Below are positions 8,536-17,541 of a DNA stretch of 64,000 nucleotides, one piece after another (positions within the stretch are counted from its first letter, which is position 1; every line of letters begins with the position of its first letter). The notes beneath the pieces were generated by a model. That model searched no databases and was not told the DNA's origin. It saw only the letters and a list, made by a program, of their open reading frames with translations. A program made the translations under genes and the position numbers. The stretch lies in NCBI RefSeq assembly GCF_016757755.1, contig NZ_CP068437.1, forward strand, positions 3,038,001 to 3,102,000, written 5' to 3'. Source of the stretch: Shewanella sp. KX20019 (GTDB taxonomy: Bacteria > Pseudomonadota > Gammaproteobacteria > Enterobacterales > Shewanellaceae).

Positions 8536-9336
8536 ATGAAAAAAGTAATCGTTAACGCCCTACTCATCGCTGGGGTATGCACCCCTGTCACAGCACATGA
8601 AGTATGGATAAACAGTGGTAGTTTTGAACTCAACTCAGACGAACAAACTGTTTATAGCTTGGATGTCGCTCGCTCAGCTGATGCATTTATTGCAGAAGCT
8701 AATCACCAAGTTAAGTACCTAAACGTGCTTTCACCAACAGGAGCCACTGTCAAACTTAATACTGCGTTTAGTGGCCAAAATAAAGAGGTGTTCGAACAAG
8801 ACTTTTCAGAAGCTGGAACCTATTACTTCAGAAGCCCAATGACCCAAGTATTCCTCACATTTTATCATGATGCTGCAGGGAAGGAGCACAAGGTTAGGCT
8901 GCCTAAGAGCCGTTACAGTGAATTGCCTGATAATGTAAAAATTGAGAAAACCGTAGAAAAACAGATGATAACCGAAACCTACATCAGTTATAACGGATTT
9001 TCAGAGCCCAAAGTTATCCAGCAAGAAGGGATCACTCTTACCAGCTCTATTCACCCAAATATGTTTACCGTCGGTGACAAGATTAGCTTTACCGCGAAAT
9101 ACCAAAATCAGCCACTGGCCAATGCAGAGTTTGCCATCAAAAGCATGAATAGCATCTATGACAACGAATTTGAAGAAGTAGAGCTTTTCACCAATAGCAA
9201 CGGCCAAGTTGAGTTTACGCCTACTAACACTGGGCGCTATATCATTGCAGTTGAGCATGCAATAGAGCTAAAAAACGATAAAGGTGCCGATCAACGATCT
9301 ATTGAACTGTTTAGAAGCTTTGACGTAGTGCAATAA
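8536..9336 (+). CDS. DUF4198-type periplasmic protein (NikM-like)
   Basis: This 266-residue protein has a clear signal peptide, MKKVIVNALLIAGVCTPVTA, followed at once by HEVWI. That mature N-terminus, with His right after cleavage, is characteristic of DUF4198 proteins and resembles the metal-binding start of NikM-like nickel/cobalt components. Later residues (about 170-230) form an Ig-like beta domain with PLANAEF and FTPTNTGRY motifs. Metal binding at the exposed N-terminal His is inference. It lies in the same direction between the DUF2271 gene and the TonB receptor, suggesting a shared metal-uptake job. Confidence 0.75.
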   Translation: MKKVIVNALLIAGVCTPVTAHEVWINSGSFELNSDEQTVYSLDVARSADAFIAEANHQVKYLNVLSPTGATVKLNTAFSGQNKEVFEQDFSEAGTYYFRSPMTQVFLTFYHDAAGKEHKVRLPKSRYSELPDNVKIEKTVEKQMITETYISYNGFSEPKVIQQEGITLTSSIHPNMFTVGDKISFTAKYQNQPLANAEFAIKSMNSIYDNEFEEVELFTNSNGQVEFTPTNTGRYIIAVEHAIELKNDKGADQRSIELFRSFDVVQ

Positions 9337-9346
9337 ATTTGAGTAC

Positions 9347-9362
9347 CTCTCGCTAACGAGAG
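9347..9362. other. Stem-loop after the DUF4198 gene
   Basis: CTCTCG-CTAA-CGAGAG forms a 6-bp hairpin about 10 bases after the stop codon. No T run follows, so it is not a standard Rho-independent terminator. It could stabilise the upstream mRNA end. Confidence 0.4.
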
Positions 9363-9559
9363 AGTGGCTAACTAGCCTCTTTATGGGCACCTGTTGCCGA
9401 CACTCTCTAGCGAAACGCTTCCCCTATTAACTATGGCGCCATCTTCCCGAGGCGCCCTATTTCGTTAGTAACAACAGAAATAAAATCAAATGATATTTTA
9501 TCGATGCAGATGAACTTTGCTTCACAGTTGCAACACTATACTCACGCCGAACTCAACAT

Positions 9560-9578
9560 GATAACAATTATCATTTGC
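9560..9578. promoter_or_regulatory. Fur box upstream of the TonB-dependent receptor
   Basis: GATAACAATTATCATTTGC contains the near-perfect inverted core GATAA-N2-TTATC and resembles the 19-bp Fur consensus (GATAATGATAATCATTATC). It lies 22 bases upstream of the receptor ATG and just downstream of a TATACT -10-like box (9537-9542), where a bound repressor would block transcription. This points to iron-repressed expression. Confidence 0.75.
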
Positions 9579-9600
9579 ATTAAACGGAACTGTATCAACT

Positions 9601-11679
9601 ATGAAACCATTAAAAGTCACTTACATCGCCAGCTGTATAGCCTTAGCTTTTTCGTGCCAAACAGCCCAAGCTGAAGAGAGTAAAGGAAGCTCAGAAACAG
9701 TCTATCGTCTTGATAACATAACCGTGTCGACTCAAGCTGAAGAGCAGCAAGACCCGTTAACAATGACTCAGTCAGTTAATGCAATTTCAAGAGACACCAT
9801 ACAAAATTTGAGCCCAACTAACGTTCCAAATGCACTTGAGATCATTCCAAATGTCGATATACAGGGCGGTCCATCATCGAGTAATCAAAACATCACTATA
9901 CGTGGTCTACCTCAATCACATGCTTATGTTGTTATTGATGGGATCTACCAGAGTAACTACGCCTCAAAACGCGGTAGTTGGTACCTGAACCCCAACTTGG
10001 TCAACAACATACAAGTCACTGCAGGCCCAAGTTCTGGCGCGGCTGCCGGAAAAATTAGTATCAGCACAATCTCAGCATTAGACTTACTCAGTGAGGATGA
10101 GAAGTTTGGAGCAAAGGTAGATTTAGGTTATCGCAGCAACAATGCCCAGCAAGATTCTGGCTTAACGATATTTGGTAAAAGTGGTGCGACCGATTACCTA
10201 CTTTCTGGTAATTATATGGATAAAGATGCCTATGAGATCGGAGGGGGTGGCAGCTATTACAAAACATCAGGCCGTCAACAGAGTGGCTTATTCAAATTGG
10301 GACACCAATTCTCAACAGACCAACGATTACAATTCACACTGAACCTCGATGACACCCATGGACATCAGGTGCGTAACGACATTGGCTACCGAGATGAACA
10401 GTACACTGGCGCTTCACTTATTTGGGAAGACAGCGGATCTGATAACCCATACCTTAATCTTAATACAACTATTTACTACAATGGCGTAGATTCCTACAGT
10501 GCAGAGCAAGGTCGTTCAGCAGAACAAATACAAGATATCAAAGATAGTAGCATTGGTTTTGTAGTCAGCAATGACAGTATCTTCAGTTTTGCAACAACAG
10601 ACACGCTATTGCACTATGGCGTATCGGGACACTTCACTGATCATGATGGCCTTATCTATGATAAAGACTATGACACAGGTGAAATTACTGATGATAGCGC
10701 TACAGATGAAGCGACGACTGCCAGTCGAAAGTTAGCCGCTTGGGTCAATTACCAATTGCCCATAACAGAGTCGCTGGAGTTAATTCCTGGGTTACGCTAC
10801 GACCAGTTTTATATTGAGTCAGCCAATGCCGTTGACGCAAATGGTCAACCTCTATTGCGAGATGGCCGTAGTGAAAGCCGTTTATCAAAGTCACTTAACC
10901 TCAACTACTACTTAAGCGATGACATCACCCTGTTTGCCTCTTATGCCGAAGCGCTTAATGCTCCGCGAAATGGCGAATTATTTACTTCTGGTAGAGGCTT
11001 TAAACCCAATCCATATTTAAAATCTGAACGAGCAGACAATAAAGAGATTGGTGCAGTTTGGGACACCCAAGCACTTTTTAGCGAGCAAGACAGCTTTACC
11101 ACGCGAGTTAATATTTTCAGGAATGACATTCAAGACTATATAGGTACCGCTTACACCGACAATGAAAACTATCCAGATGGGGTCAAAGTGAATATCGGTG
11201 AAGCAAGGCTAGAAGGATTTGAATTTGTCTCAAGCTACAGTCTCAATGATTGGAATATGAGCTTGAGTTATGGTCAAACACGTGGCACCGATATGACCAC
11301 TGGCTGGTACTTAGCTGATATACCATCGGACAAATTCAACCTAAATATTGATACCAAGATCAACGACAGCCTTTTAATCGGTACTCGAGCGACCTACGCA
11401 TTGACCCATGACAAAGTACCAACACAGCAGTTGGGCGAAAACGGGGTGATAGAAGAGATCCCCGCAGCAGGTTTTGATGCTTGGTTCACCATGGATCTCT
11501 ACGCCAGCTATACCCCAATGAGCATTGACGGCCTTGTTGCTAGGCTTTCGGTCACTAATTTATTCGACAAAGCCTACGCCCATCAACTGGACTTTGAGCG
11601 TGATGGCACTGAAAAACCTGTCAATGAATACTATGAAGAGGGTCGTTCAATTAATTTGCAGCTGAGTTACCAATTCTAA
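9601..11679 (+). CDS. TonB-dependent outer-membrane receptor
   Basis: This 692-residue receptor has a signal peptide (residues 1-24, ending TAQA). A TonB-box-like DNITVS (about 38-43) follows, then a plug domain (about 55-165, with NITIRGLPQ) and a beta-barrel ending in the aromatic residue of SYQF. TonB-dependent receptors take up ferric siderophores, haem or other metal complexes using energy from TonB-ExbB-ExbD. The Fur box immediately upstream indicates an iron-related ligand; the exact ligand cannot be told. A C-terminal SVTNLFDKAYAHQ motif is standard for the family. A two-component system and an Exb/TonB set follow on the same strand. Confidence 0.92.
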   Translation: MKPLKVTYIASCIALAFSCQTAQAEESKGSSETVYRLDNITVSTQAEEQQDPLTMTQSVNAISRDTIQNLSPTNVPNALEIIPNVDIQGGPSSSNQNITIRGLPQSHAYVVIDGIYQSNYASKRGSWYLNPNLVNNIQVTAGPSSGAAAGKISISTISALDLLSEDEKFGAKVDLGYRSNNAQQDSGLTIFGKSGATDYLLSGNYMDKDAYEIGGGGSYYKTSGRQQSGLFKLGHQFSTDQRLQFTLNLDDTHGHQVRNDIGYRDEQYTGASLIWEDSGSDNPYLNLNTTIYYNGVDSYSAEQGRSAEQIQDIKDSSIGFVVSNDSIFSFATTDTLLHYGVSGHFTDHDGLIYDKDYDTGEITDDSATDEATTASRKLAAWVNYQLPITESLELIPGLRYDQFYIESANAVDANGQPLLRDGRSESRLSKSLNLNYYLSDDITLFASYAEALNAPRNGELFTSGRGFKPNPYLKSERADNKEIGAVWDTQALFSEQDSFTTRVNIFRNDIQDYIGTAYTDNENYPDGVKVNIGEARLEGFEFVSSYSLNDWNMSLSYGQTRGTDMTTGWYLADIPSDKFNLNIDTKINDSLLIGTRATYALTHDKVPTQQLGENGVIEEIPAAGFDAWFTMDLYASYTPMSIDGLVARLSVTNLFDKAYAHQLDFERDGTEKPVNEYYEEGRSINLQLSYQF

Positions 11680-11707
11680 ACGACGGTTCTAATACCTAAC
11701 AACCTCC

Positions 11708-11733
11708 GCCCGCAGCATCTATTGACTGCGGGC
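11708..11733 (+). other. Stem-loop after the TonB receptor
   Basis: GCCCGCAG / CTGCGGGC, with a 10-base loop, lies 28 bases after the receptor stop codon. No T run follows. It may attenuate or protect the receptor transcript, or act as a weak terminator. Confidence 0.5.
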
Positions 11734-11793
11734 AACTAAATACAAACGACTCTCATTAACGTTGACATTTCATTGACAAGCTTAGTGTTAGGC

Positions 11794-11810
11794 TTCCGTT
11801 CCAAACGGAA
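11794..11810. promoter_or_regulatory. Inverted repeat upstream of the two-component genes
   Basis: TTCCGTT-CCA-AACGGAA is a perfect 7-bp inverted repeat. Two TTGACA -35-like hexamers (11762 and 11773) precede it. It lies 98 bases upstream of the preferred response-regulator start, and may be an operator, possibly for autoregulation. No clear -10 box could be fixed. Confidence 0.4.
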
Positions 11811-11891
11811 AGTAAGCGACTCGGTTCAACCGCAACCGCGTTCACAAAAGCGTGCCTAATAATCGATACTATAGAAGTGGAATGGCTAAAA

Positions 11892-12569
11892 ATGATTGAA
11901 AAATCACAGGTGTTACTCGTTGAAGACAATAACGAACTCGCTGGCTCTGTTGCAGATTACCTCAGCGCACTTGGATATGGTGTTGATTTTGCTTTTAATG
12001 GCGCCGCGGGACTGCAGTTACTAGAAAGCAACCAATATGACATCGTTATTTTTGATGTCGCCATGCCTAAAATGAGTGGTTTAGAGCTGTGCCATAAACT
12101 GCGCCATGAACTGTTTAACCCTATCCCGGTTATCTTCTTAACCGCTAGAGATACTCTAGAAGACAAAAAAGCTGGTTTTCAAGCGGGTGCCGACGACTAC
12201 CTGGTAAAACCCTTCGCACTGGAGGAGCTGCACCTGCGCTTACAAGCCTTACTCTCTCGAGGGCCAAGACGTGATATTGGGCTCCAGAAAATCGCAGGTT
12301 TAACGGTAGATCATAACCAGTCATTAGTAAGTTATGAGGGGAAACAAGTGCGCTTATTAAGTCTACAAATGCATATCTTAACCATACTGCTAAAACACTA
12401 TCCCAACGTGGTTTCAAGGCAGATGCTAGAGCAAGCTATTTGGGATGGAGTGCCACCAGAAAGTGATCCTCTTCGCACGCATATCTACCGCTTGCGAGCA
12501 ACATTAGAAGTCGCATTTGAAAAAACGGTTATCCGCACGGTTTATGCAAAGGGCTATCAGATTGTTTAA
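11892..12569 (+). CDS. OmpR-family response regulator
   Basis: This 225-residue protein has an N-terminal receiver with acidic pair Glu11/Asp12, phospho-acceptor Asp55 (FDVAMPKMSG), Thr84 and Lys106 (LVKPF). A C-terminal winged-helix DNA-binding domain follows (about 130-225, with DPLRTHIYRLR). It is predicted to be phosphorylated by the kinase encoded next and to regulate local transport genes. An in-frame GTG at 11877 would add five residues; the ATG at 11892 gives the usual N-terminus. Its 3' end overlaps the kinase gene, which indicates translational coupling. Confidence 0.9.
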   Translation: MIEKSQVLLVEDNNELAGSVADYLSALGYGVDFAFNGAAGLQLLESNQYDIVIFDVAMPKMSGLELCHKLRHELFNPIPVIFLTARDTLEDKKAGFQAGADDYLVKPFALEELHLRLQALLSRGPRRDIGLQKIAGLTVDHNQSLVSYEGKQVRLLSLQMHILTILLKHYPNVVSRQMLEQAIWDGVPPESDPLRTHIYRLRATLEVAFEKTVIRTVYAKGYQIV

Positions 12570-13890
12570 AGTTGACAAGTTTAACCATGTCCTGACCGCT
12601 ACTTTTCTGGTGTATACCAGTATCTTGTGTGCAGTTTATGCTTATTTACTTTTTCATGCCGTACATGAAATTGAGAACCAAGCCGCGCAGATCTACTTAC
12701 AGAATGCACAAGTGGAAGTACTCAAAGAACTCAATGCAATAGAGTTGCAACTTCAATCGAACACAGTAGATCTTCAACACCGCGCCATGTTGCCAAAAGA
12801 TTTGAGCAGTGTCTCAGATGAAGAGCTCATCAATCTACTAATCGAACATTTCAAGCAAAGCCGTCCACAATTGCACATTTACAGTTCGATTACGGCCAAT
12901 ATTCCAGCGTATCTCACCCCGCTCTCTATTGGGTTTCATGAATTCCAGCCTGAAGATGCCCAAATTTTAGTATCCAAGCTTCCCCGTCGCAATATCAGCC
13001 TCTATTTAGTTTATGACGAAACTAACGCCTCTAAATTAGACGAAAGTACCCCAGACATCATCGTCGGGCTAGCGTCGGTAGCGATCCTCATTTGCTTAAT
13101 TGGCATCATGGTTTCGATTATTCTAGGCCGAAAAATTGCAGCGCCCCTAAAACGCTTAACTATGGAAGTGAGTAAAGCGGAACCCCAGCTCCCTCTGGTA
13201 GGCCATAATCGTGCCGACGAAATAGGCACACTCAGCCGCAGCTTTACCGCCTCTATTGAGCGGGCAAAACAATTCCTATACCGAGAAAAGCAGTTTTCGC
13301 GTCATGTTAGCCACGAGCTACGTACACCGCTCGCAATTATTGGTAATTGCATGAGTTTGCTCAAACTTGAGCATGCAAGCGAAGATGCTAAAGCCACGGC
13401 GCTGTCGCGAATTGATAGAGCAACCAGCAACATGGTGCAGCTAATTGAGACGTTCCTTTTACTCGGGCGTGAGCAACAAAACGCCAGTCTTAGCACGGTT
13501 AATCTACGCCAAGCCATTTTCAACGAGCTAGACAAAATAGACTCCTCAAATCCGAGCGACGCAACGCCAGCAAAGTTCCTGATCTGTCACGATGGCATGG
13601 TCCGCTCGGACGCTGCACTGTTAGGCATATTGATCAATAACCTACTGCGCAATGCCCTCGCCTCATCTAACAAATTGGTACGGATCACGCTAAGTGACAA
13701 TCAGTTACTGATTGATAATGACATCGTTAAAGATCTAAGCACTTCAACGCCTGGGTTTGGTTATGGCACTGAGATCATAAACCGAATTGCCGAGTGTTTA
13801 CGTTGCCAGCTGACAATAAACAAAAATGAGCATAGATATAGAGTCATTGTGACTTTCAATGACTCTATACAACTACCAGTTTCTAATTAA
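12544..13890 (+). CDS. Sensor histidine kinase paired with the response regulator
   Basis: This membrane kinase is about 448 residues long. A transmembrane segment lies at about residues 15-40, a short periplasmic sensor at about 42-165, and a second transmembrane segment at about 170-195. A HAMP linker, a dimerisation domain with phospho-accepting His257 (VSHELRTPLAII) and an ATPase domain with an N-box (NNLLRNALAS) follow. The G1 box is reduced (LLIDNDIV rather than DxGxG), while GFGYGTEII serves as the G2 box. The start is uncertain. The ATG at 12544 overlaps the regulator by 26 bases. A TTG at 12562 has a better-placed AAAGGG ribosome-binding site. Confidence 0.88.
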   Translation: MQRAIRLFKVDKFNHVLTATFLVYTSILCAVYAYLLFHAVHEIENQAAQIYLQNAQVEVLKELNAIELQLQSNTVDLQHRAMLPKDLSSVSDEELINLLIEHFKQSRPQLHIYSSITANIPAYLTPLSIGFHEFQPEDAQILVSKLPRRNISLYLVYDETNASKLDESTPDIIVGLASVAILICLIGIMVSIILGRKIAAPLKRLTMEVSKAEPQLPLVGHNRADEIGTLSRSFTASIERAKQFLYREKQFSRHVSHELRTPLAIIGNCMSLLKLEHASEDAKATALSRIDRATSNMVQLIETFLLLGREQQNASLSTVNLRQAIFNELDKIDSSNPSDATPAKFLICHDGMVRSDAALLGILINNLLRNALASSNKLVRITLSDNQLLIDNDIVKDLSTSTPGFGYGTEIINRIAECLRCQLTINKNEHRYRVIVTFNDSIQLPVSN

Positions 13891-13941
13891 AAAATTAGCA
13901 ACATAACCCATTTACATCTCATTTATTTAAAAGGACATACA

Positions 13942-14571
13942 GTGAACTCTCCAGATTGGCTAATTCAAGGTGGCTGGTGCCTATGGCTGCTTATCGGTTT
14001 ATCAGTAAGCTCATTGAGCCTAATAATCAATAAACTGATTAGCTTCGCTAAGTTTGGCTTTAATCAACAAAGCGAGTATCAGTTTTGGTTAAATTCAATG
14101 TCAACCATAGAAAAAATGACCTTTACTGACAAACACCTACGCTTAAACCACCCCGCCACTAGACTGATACAGTTTTGTAACGCCATCTTACCTAATGCCA
14201 TTAATAGACAAGCATTCGAAGACAAAGTAGCCATAAAAGCGGAACAGGAGATTATGCAGCTCAAGCAAGGAATGCGACCTCTTGAAGTTATCTCAGCACT
14301 GGCGCCCCTTATCGGTTTGCTCGGCACTGTACTAGGGATGATTGATGCCTTCCAAAACCTTCAACAAGCAGGCACTAAGGTCGACCCTGCAATGTTGTCG
14401 GGAGGAATATCCCAAGCATTACTCACCACTGCAGCGGGACTTATCGTTGCCATACCATCGACCGCCGCATGGCACTTTTTTGACAATATCATTAGCCAAC
14501 ATAGTGCGGCCATGGAACATCTGCTGACCGATTACAGCTCTCTACCATCGACTCGTATGGCCTTCTCATGA
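13942..14571 (+). CDS. exbB: ExbB/TolQ/MotA-type proton channel subunit
   Basis: This 209-residue inner-membrane protein has three hydrophobic segments (about residues 10-30, 115-140 and 155-180). The functional motifs of ExbB are present: ALAPLIGLLGTVLGMIDAF and GISQALLTTAAGLIVAIP, with the conserved threonines lining the channel. It forms the pentameric channel that powers TonB. Translation starts at GTG, with AAGGA seven bases upstream. Its stop overlaps the start of the next gene as ATGA. It is the first gene of a tightly coupled set transcribed just after the two-component genes. Confidence 0.9.
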   Translation: MNSPDWLIQGGWCLWLLIGLSVSSLSLIINKLISFAKFGFNQQSEYQFWLNSMSTIEKMTFTDKHLRLNHPATRLIQFCNAILPNAINRQAFEDKVAIKAEQEIMQLKQGMRPLEVISALAPLIGLLGTVLGMIDAFQNLQQAGTKVDPAMLSGGISQALLTTAAGLIVAIPSTAAWHFFDNIISQHSAAMEHLLTDYSSLPSTRMAFS

Positions 14572-14972
14572 AATTAAAAATGGCAAGTAAAACTCGGCCT
14601 CAAATAAGCTTAACCCCGTTAATTGATGTGGTATTTATCTTGCTAATCTTTTTCATGTTGGTGACAAAAATGACGTCCTATCAGTCGTTAGAGCTCTATT
14701 TATCGCAAAAAAATAACCAAGCTAACAGCTCAAAGCCACAAAAAGAGGTTGATATAACCTTAATGACAACCGGCGATATTATGTATCAAAAGCAGAGTTA
14801 CAGCCTGGTTAACTTTAGCCAGCTAGTTCCGCCTAACACTGTCGTTAAGCTTAATCTTAATATTGAATTTACGGTTACTGCACAGCAGTTTGTATCCGTA
14901 AAAGAGACGTTATTAAGTTACGGTTATACCAATATTGTAGAGTGGATAATCCCCAATGAAAATCAACGCTGA
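14568..14972 (+). CDS. exbD: ExbD-type biopolymer transport protein (proton-carrying Asp present)
   Basis: This 134-residue single-span protein has a cytoplasmic N-terminus, a transmembrane helix (about residues 15-38) and a periplasmic domain. The motif SLTPLIDVVFILLIFFM carries Asp20, equivalent to the essential Asp25 of Escherichia coli ExbD, which relays protons through the ExbB channel. It starts inside the exbB stop codon (ATGA) and overlaps the following exbD-like gene by 17 bases, so expression should be stoichiometric. Confidence 0.9.
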   Translation: MKLKMASKTRPQISLTPLIDVVFILLIFFMLVTKMTSYQSLELYLSQKNNQANSSKPQKEVDITLMTTGDIMYQKQSYSLVNFSQLVPPNTVVKLNLNIEFTVTAQQFVSVKETLLSYGYTNIVEWIIPNENQR

Positions 14973-15360
14973 GATCAGCTCACGCCCCGTCATTGAGCCC
15001 ATGTTATCGCTAATTAATGTGGTGTTTTTATTGCTTGTTTTCTTCTTAGTGGTTGGGCATATCGACACCGAGCAACAGATTGAGTTGCAGATGTTGACCA
15101 CGCAAAGCCAACACTCTGAACTCACCGAAGCCAATGATAACTGGCTTTACGTTACGCTAACGGGTGAGTGCTATTACCATGAAAAACGATTAAGACTTGA
15201 GCAGTTTCAAGCTGCGTTTCCCAGCAATAAAAGCCTATATGTGGCTGTTGATGCTTCACTCACAATGGGGAAATTACAACATATCGTTACCGAGCTAAAG
15301 CAACTCGATATCGCTGATATCTCCTTGATTACTCGTTTAGACAAAAGTCAGATTAAATGA
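14956..15360 (+). CDS. ExbD-like protein lacking the proton-carrying Asp
   Basis: This second 134-residue ExbD paralogue has the same topology: a transmembrane helix (about residues 16-38) and a periplasmic domain. At the position of the essential aspartate it has Asn21 (LSLINVVFLLLVFF; codon AAT at 15016-15018), where the upstream paralogue has Asp20 in LTPLIDVVF. It may therefore be a structural partner in a mixed ExbD dimer rather than a proton carrier. It overlaps its neighbours on both sides (17 bases upstream, ATGA downstream). Being a sequencing error is possible but unlikely to account for the other differences in this motif. Confidence 0.85.
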   Translation: MKINAEISSRPVIEPMLSLINVVFLLLVFFLVVGHIDTEQQIELQMLTTQSQHSELTEANDNWLYVTLTGECYYHEKRLRLEQFQAAFPSNKSLYVAVDASLTMGKLQHIVTELKQLDIADISLITRLDKSQIK

Positions 15361-16199
15361 AACCTCCAGCGGCAACATGGGCTGCCATAACAATTGCAGT
15401 CATCATTCATGCGCTAGTATTTGTGCAACTGTTGTGTGATCTGCATACAACTCCATCGGCTACGCCAACGGCGGCATATTCGGTGACAAAAATATCTTTT
15501 TCCCGCCAACAGCAAACATCCGATAGCGCTGATGCGCAGCAAAGCCTGCCAGAGTTGCCACCAAGCGAAACTAACGCGTCTGCGATATTGGACACCAAGG
15601 CACAAAACTCAGCAATAGTGCAAAAGCGATCGCCAATTAGAGAAGTTACTGATAAACCGGTAAAAACTAAACCCCAGAGAAAGTTAGCCCAAAATAGAAA
15701 AAAGGCCATAACCAAACAATCGGTGACATCAATAACCACCTCAAACAGTAATAAGCCGTTAGCAACACAAGCAATAGTGACATCAACTGCGCCAATGAAC
15801 ACTTCCGCCGTCTTATCGGTGTCAGGAGCTGTCACAGCAATAGAGACTAATCGTCATGCTAGCAACAAAAACAGCCAAGTTATTGACCCCAATGAGCACA
15901 AAACCAATCAATATATAAACTTTGTCAGAACAGAGATATTAAAACACAAACACTATCCTAAGCAGGCTAAATTACGCCGTCATCAAGGCAGCGTAACCGT
16001 GGCTTTTACCTTAACTGCCGAGGGAGATATTAAAAATATAAAATTGCTGCAAAAGTCATCGAGTAAGTATCTCAATAAAAGTGTACGCAAATTACTCCGC
16101 CGTATTCACTTACCTGCTGCGGAGCAACAAATTAGGCTCTCTTTTCCGAAACAGATCACCTTAACACTGGAGTTTTCGTTAGACACATTAGCCAGTTGA
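15357..16199 (+). CDS. tonB: TonB-like energy transducer
   Basis: This 280-residue protein has an N-terminal signal-anchor helix (about residues 8-25, with a His as in TonB). A long polar, Lys/Thr/Ser-rich periplasmic spacer (about 30-185) and a TonB C-terminal domain (about 195-278, HYPKQAKLRRHQGSVTVAFTL) follow. It should transmit ExbB/ExbD energy to an outer-membrane receptor, plausibly the one at 9601. Its proline content in the spacer is low compared with classical TonB. It is translationally coupled (ATGA) to the upstream exbD-like gene and followed by 172 bases before the RND adaptor. Confidence 0.88.
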   Translation: MKPPAATWAAITIAVIIHALVFVQLLCDLHTTPSATPTAAYSVTKISFSRQQQTSDSADAQQSLPELPPSETNASAILDTKAQNSAIVQKRSPIREVTDKPVKTKPQRKLAQNRKKAITKQSVTSITTSNSNKPLATQAIVTSTAPMNTSAVLSVSGAVTAIETNRHASNKNSQVIDPNEHKTNQYINFVRTEILKHKHYPKQAKLRRHQGSVTVAFTLTAEGDIKNIKLLQKSSSKYLNKSVRKLLRRIHLPAAEQQIRLSFPKQITLTLEFSLDTLAS

Positions 16200-16263
16200 C
16201 TCTAGTTCAATATTTAACATCACAACATGCCAGCGCAAAAAATTTCAGATCCGATGTCCTATT

Positions 16264-16290
16264 TTGACATTCCCTTCACACCAATTTAGT
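16264..16290 (+). promoter_or_regulatory. Possible promoter of the RND pair
   Basis: TTGACA at 16264 with a TTTAGT -10-like box at 16285 (15-base spacer) lies in the gap between tonB and the adaptor gene. The match is modest. It raises the possibility that the RND genes can be transcribed apart from exbBD-tonB. Confidence 0.3.
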
Positions 16291-16371
16291 TAGCTTACTG
16301 GCTAATGAATGATGAGACACAACGGGCTCATTGAACCAGTGCAAATAAGTGTGATTAACCTAGGTAACAAA

Positions 16372-17541
16372 ATGACTGCCACAAATGATAAAAATAGTCT
16401 CGATAAATTGGGCTACCCAGCGACATTTAAAAAGTACCTGCCATTGTGTTTGGTCATCGTCGCGGTATTAACTGCATATATTTTACAAGTTACCTCGCCG
16501 TCTGCAGCGGTAAAGCCAGACAGTGAACAGGTTATCAGTGTCAATGTGATTGACGTAAAACAACGGGCGTTCACTCCAAGCTACACCGCATACGGTACGG
16601 TTATGGCTAAAAATAAACTCACGTTAACAGCCCAAGTTGAAGGCCTACTCAGTCACCTTGCTGACAATGTGATTGCAGGTGGAATACTCAATAAAGATGA
16701 TAATATTTTTCAGCAAGACGCATCCGATCTATCCGCATTACTGGCGCAGCGACAAGCCGAAGTTGAGATTGCCAGCGCTCAACTCTCATTAGAGCTAGGC
16801 CAGCAACGCATTGCAGAGAAAGACTATCAAATGATGCAGAAGGACTTTAATGAAAATGAATGGCAGCTGGACCTCGAACTCCTACTAAGAAAGCCGCAAC
16901 TAGTCCAAGCCAGAGCCCAACTCTCGATTGCACAACATGCGCAAACCATAGCTCAGCGCGATCTAATACGCAGTCACTGGCACAGTGACAAGCGTTATTT
17001 TGTTGAGTCTAAAAGTGTTTCTGAAGGGGATTATTTAGTCAAAGGCGACGAAATAGCCAAGCTAGTCGACATTAGTCAGCTAAGAGTCCCTATCTATCTA
17101 CCGAGAGAACTAGCATCAAAAGTCACTATAGGCCAAGCCGTTTCGCTCTACCAACCCGATACTCAACGTACTGTTAACGCTAAAATCAGCCATGTATTTC
17201 CCATGCTTGAAAATAATATTCAGCTACAAAAAGTGTTCGCTGAATATCAACCTGCAGCTAATGATCTTAGCCCATTGATTATAGGTGACTTTGTCGAGGC
17301 GAAGTTGCTATTCCCCTCCATAGTAAATACGTTAAAGATACCGCTATCTGCCATCGATGATAATCACATTTGGTTGGTGACAGCCAACAGTACTCTCAAA
17401 CAAGTGCCCGTGAGCATCTTACATCAAGATAGAACCAGTGCAGTGATCATCAACACCTTAAGTGAAAGTGAACAGATCATCAGCAATAAAATACATGCTC
17501 CACAAGCCAATTTAAGCGTTAACATTGTGGAGGTACTCTAA
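16372..17541 (+). CDS. RND efflux periplasmic adaptor (HlyD/AcrA type)
   Basis: This 389-residue adaptor has an N-terminal membrane anchor (about residues 24-42). Lipoyl-like halves come next, with a hairpin region between them (about 105-200) and a beta-barrel domain. TLTAQVEGLL and EGDYLVKGDEIAKLVD are typical of membrane-fusion proteins. It links the RND permease to an outer-membrane channel. The frame extends to an ATG at 16309. The ATG at 16372 is preferred because an AGG precedes it and the extension is unlike the family. Its stop overlaps the permease start (TAATG). Confidence 0.88.
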   Translation: MTATNDKNSLDKLGYPATFKKYLPLCLVIVAVLTAYILQVTSPSAAVKPDSEQVISVNVIDVKQRAFTPSYTAYGTVMAKNKLTLTAQVEGLLSHLADNVIAGGILNKDDNIFQQDASDLSALLAQRQAEVEIASAQLSLELGQQRIAEKDYQMMQKDFNENEWQLDLELLLRKPQLVQARAQLSIAQHAQTIAQRDLIRSHWHSDKRYFVESKSVSEGDYLVKGDEIAKLVDISQLRVPIYLPRELASKVTIGQAVSLYQPDTQRTVNAKISHVFPMLENNIQLQKVFAEYQPAANDLSPLIIGDFVEAKLLFPSIVNTLKIPLSAIDDNHIWLVTANSTLKQVPVSILHQDRTSAVIINTLSESEQIISNKIHAPQANLSVNIVEVL

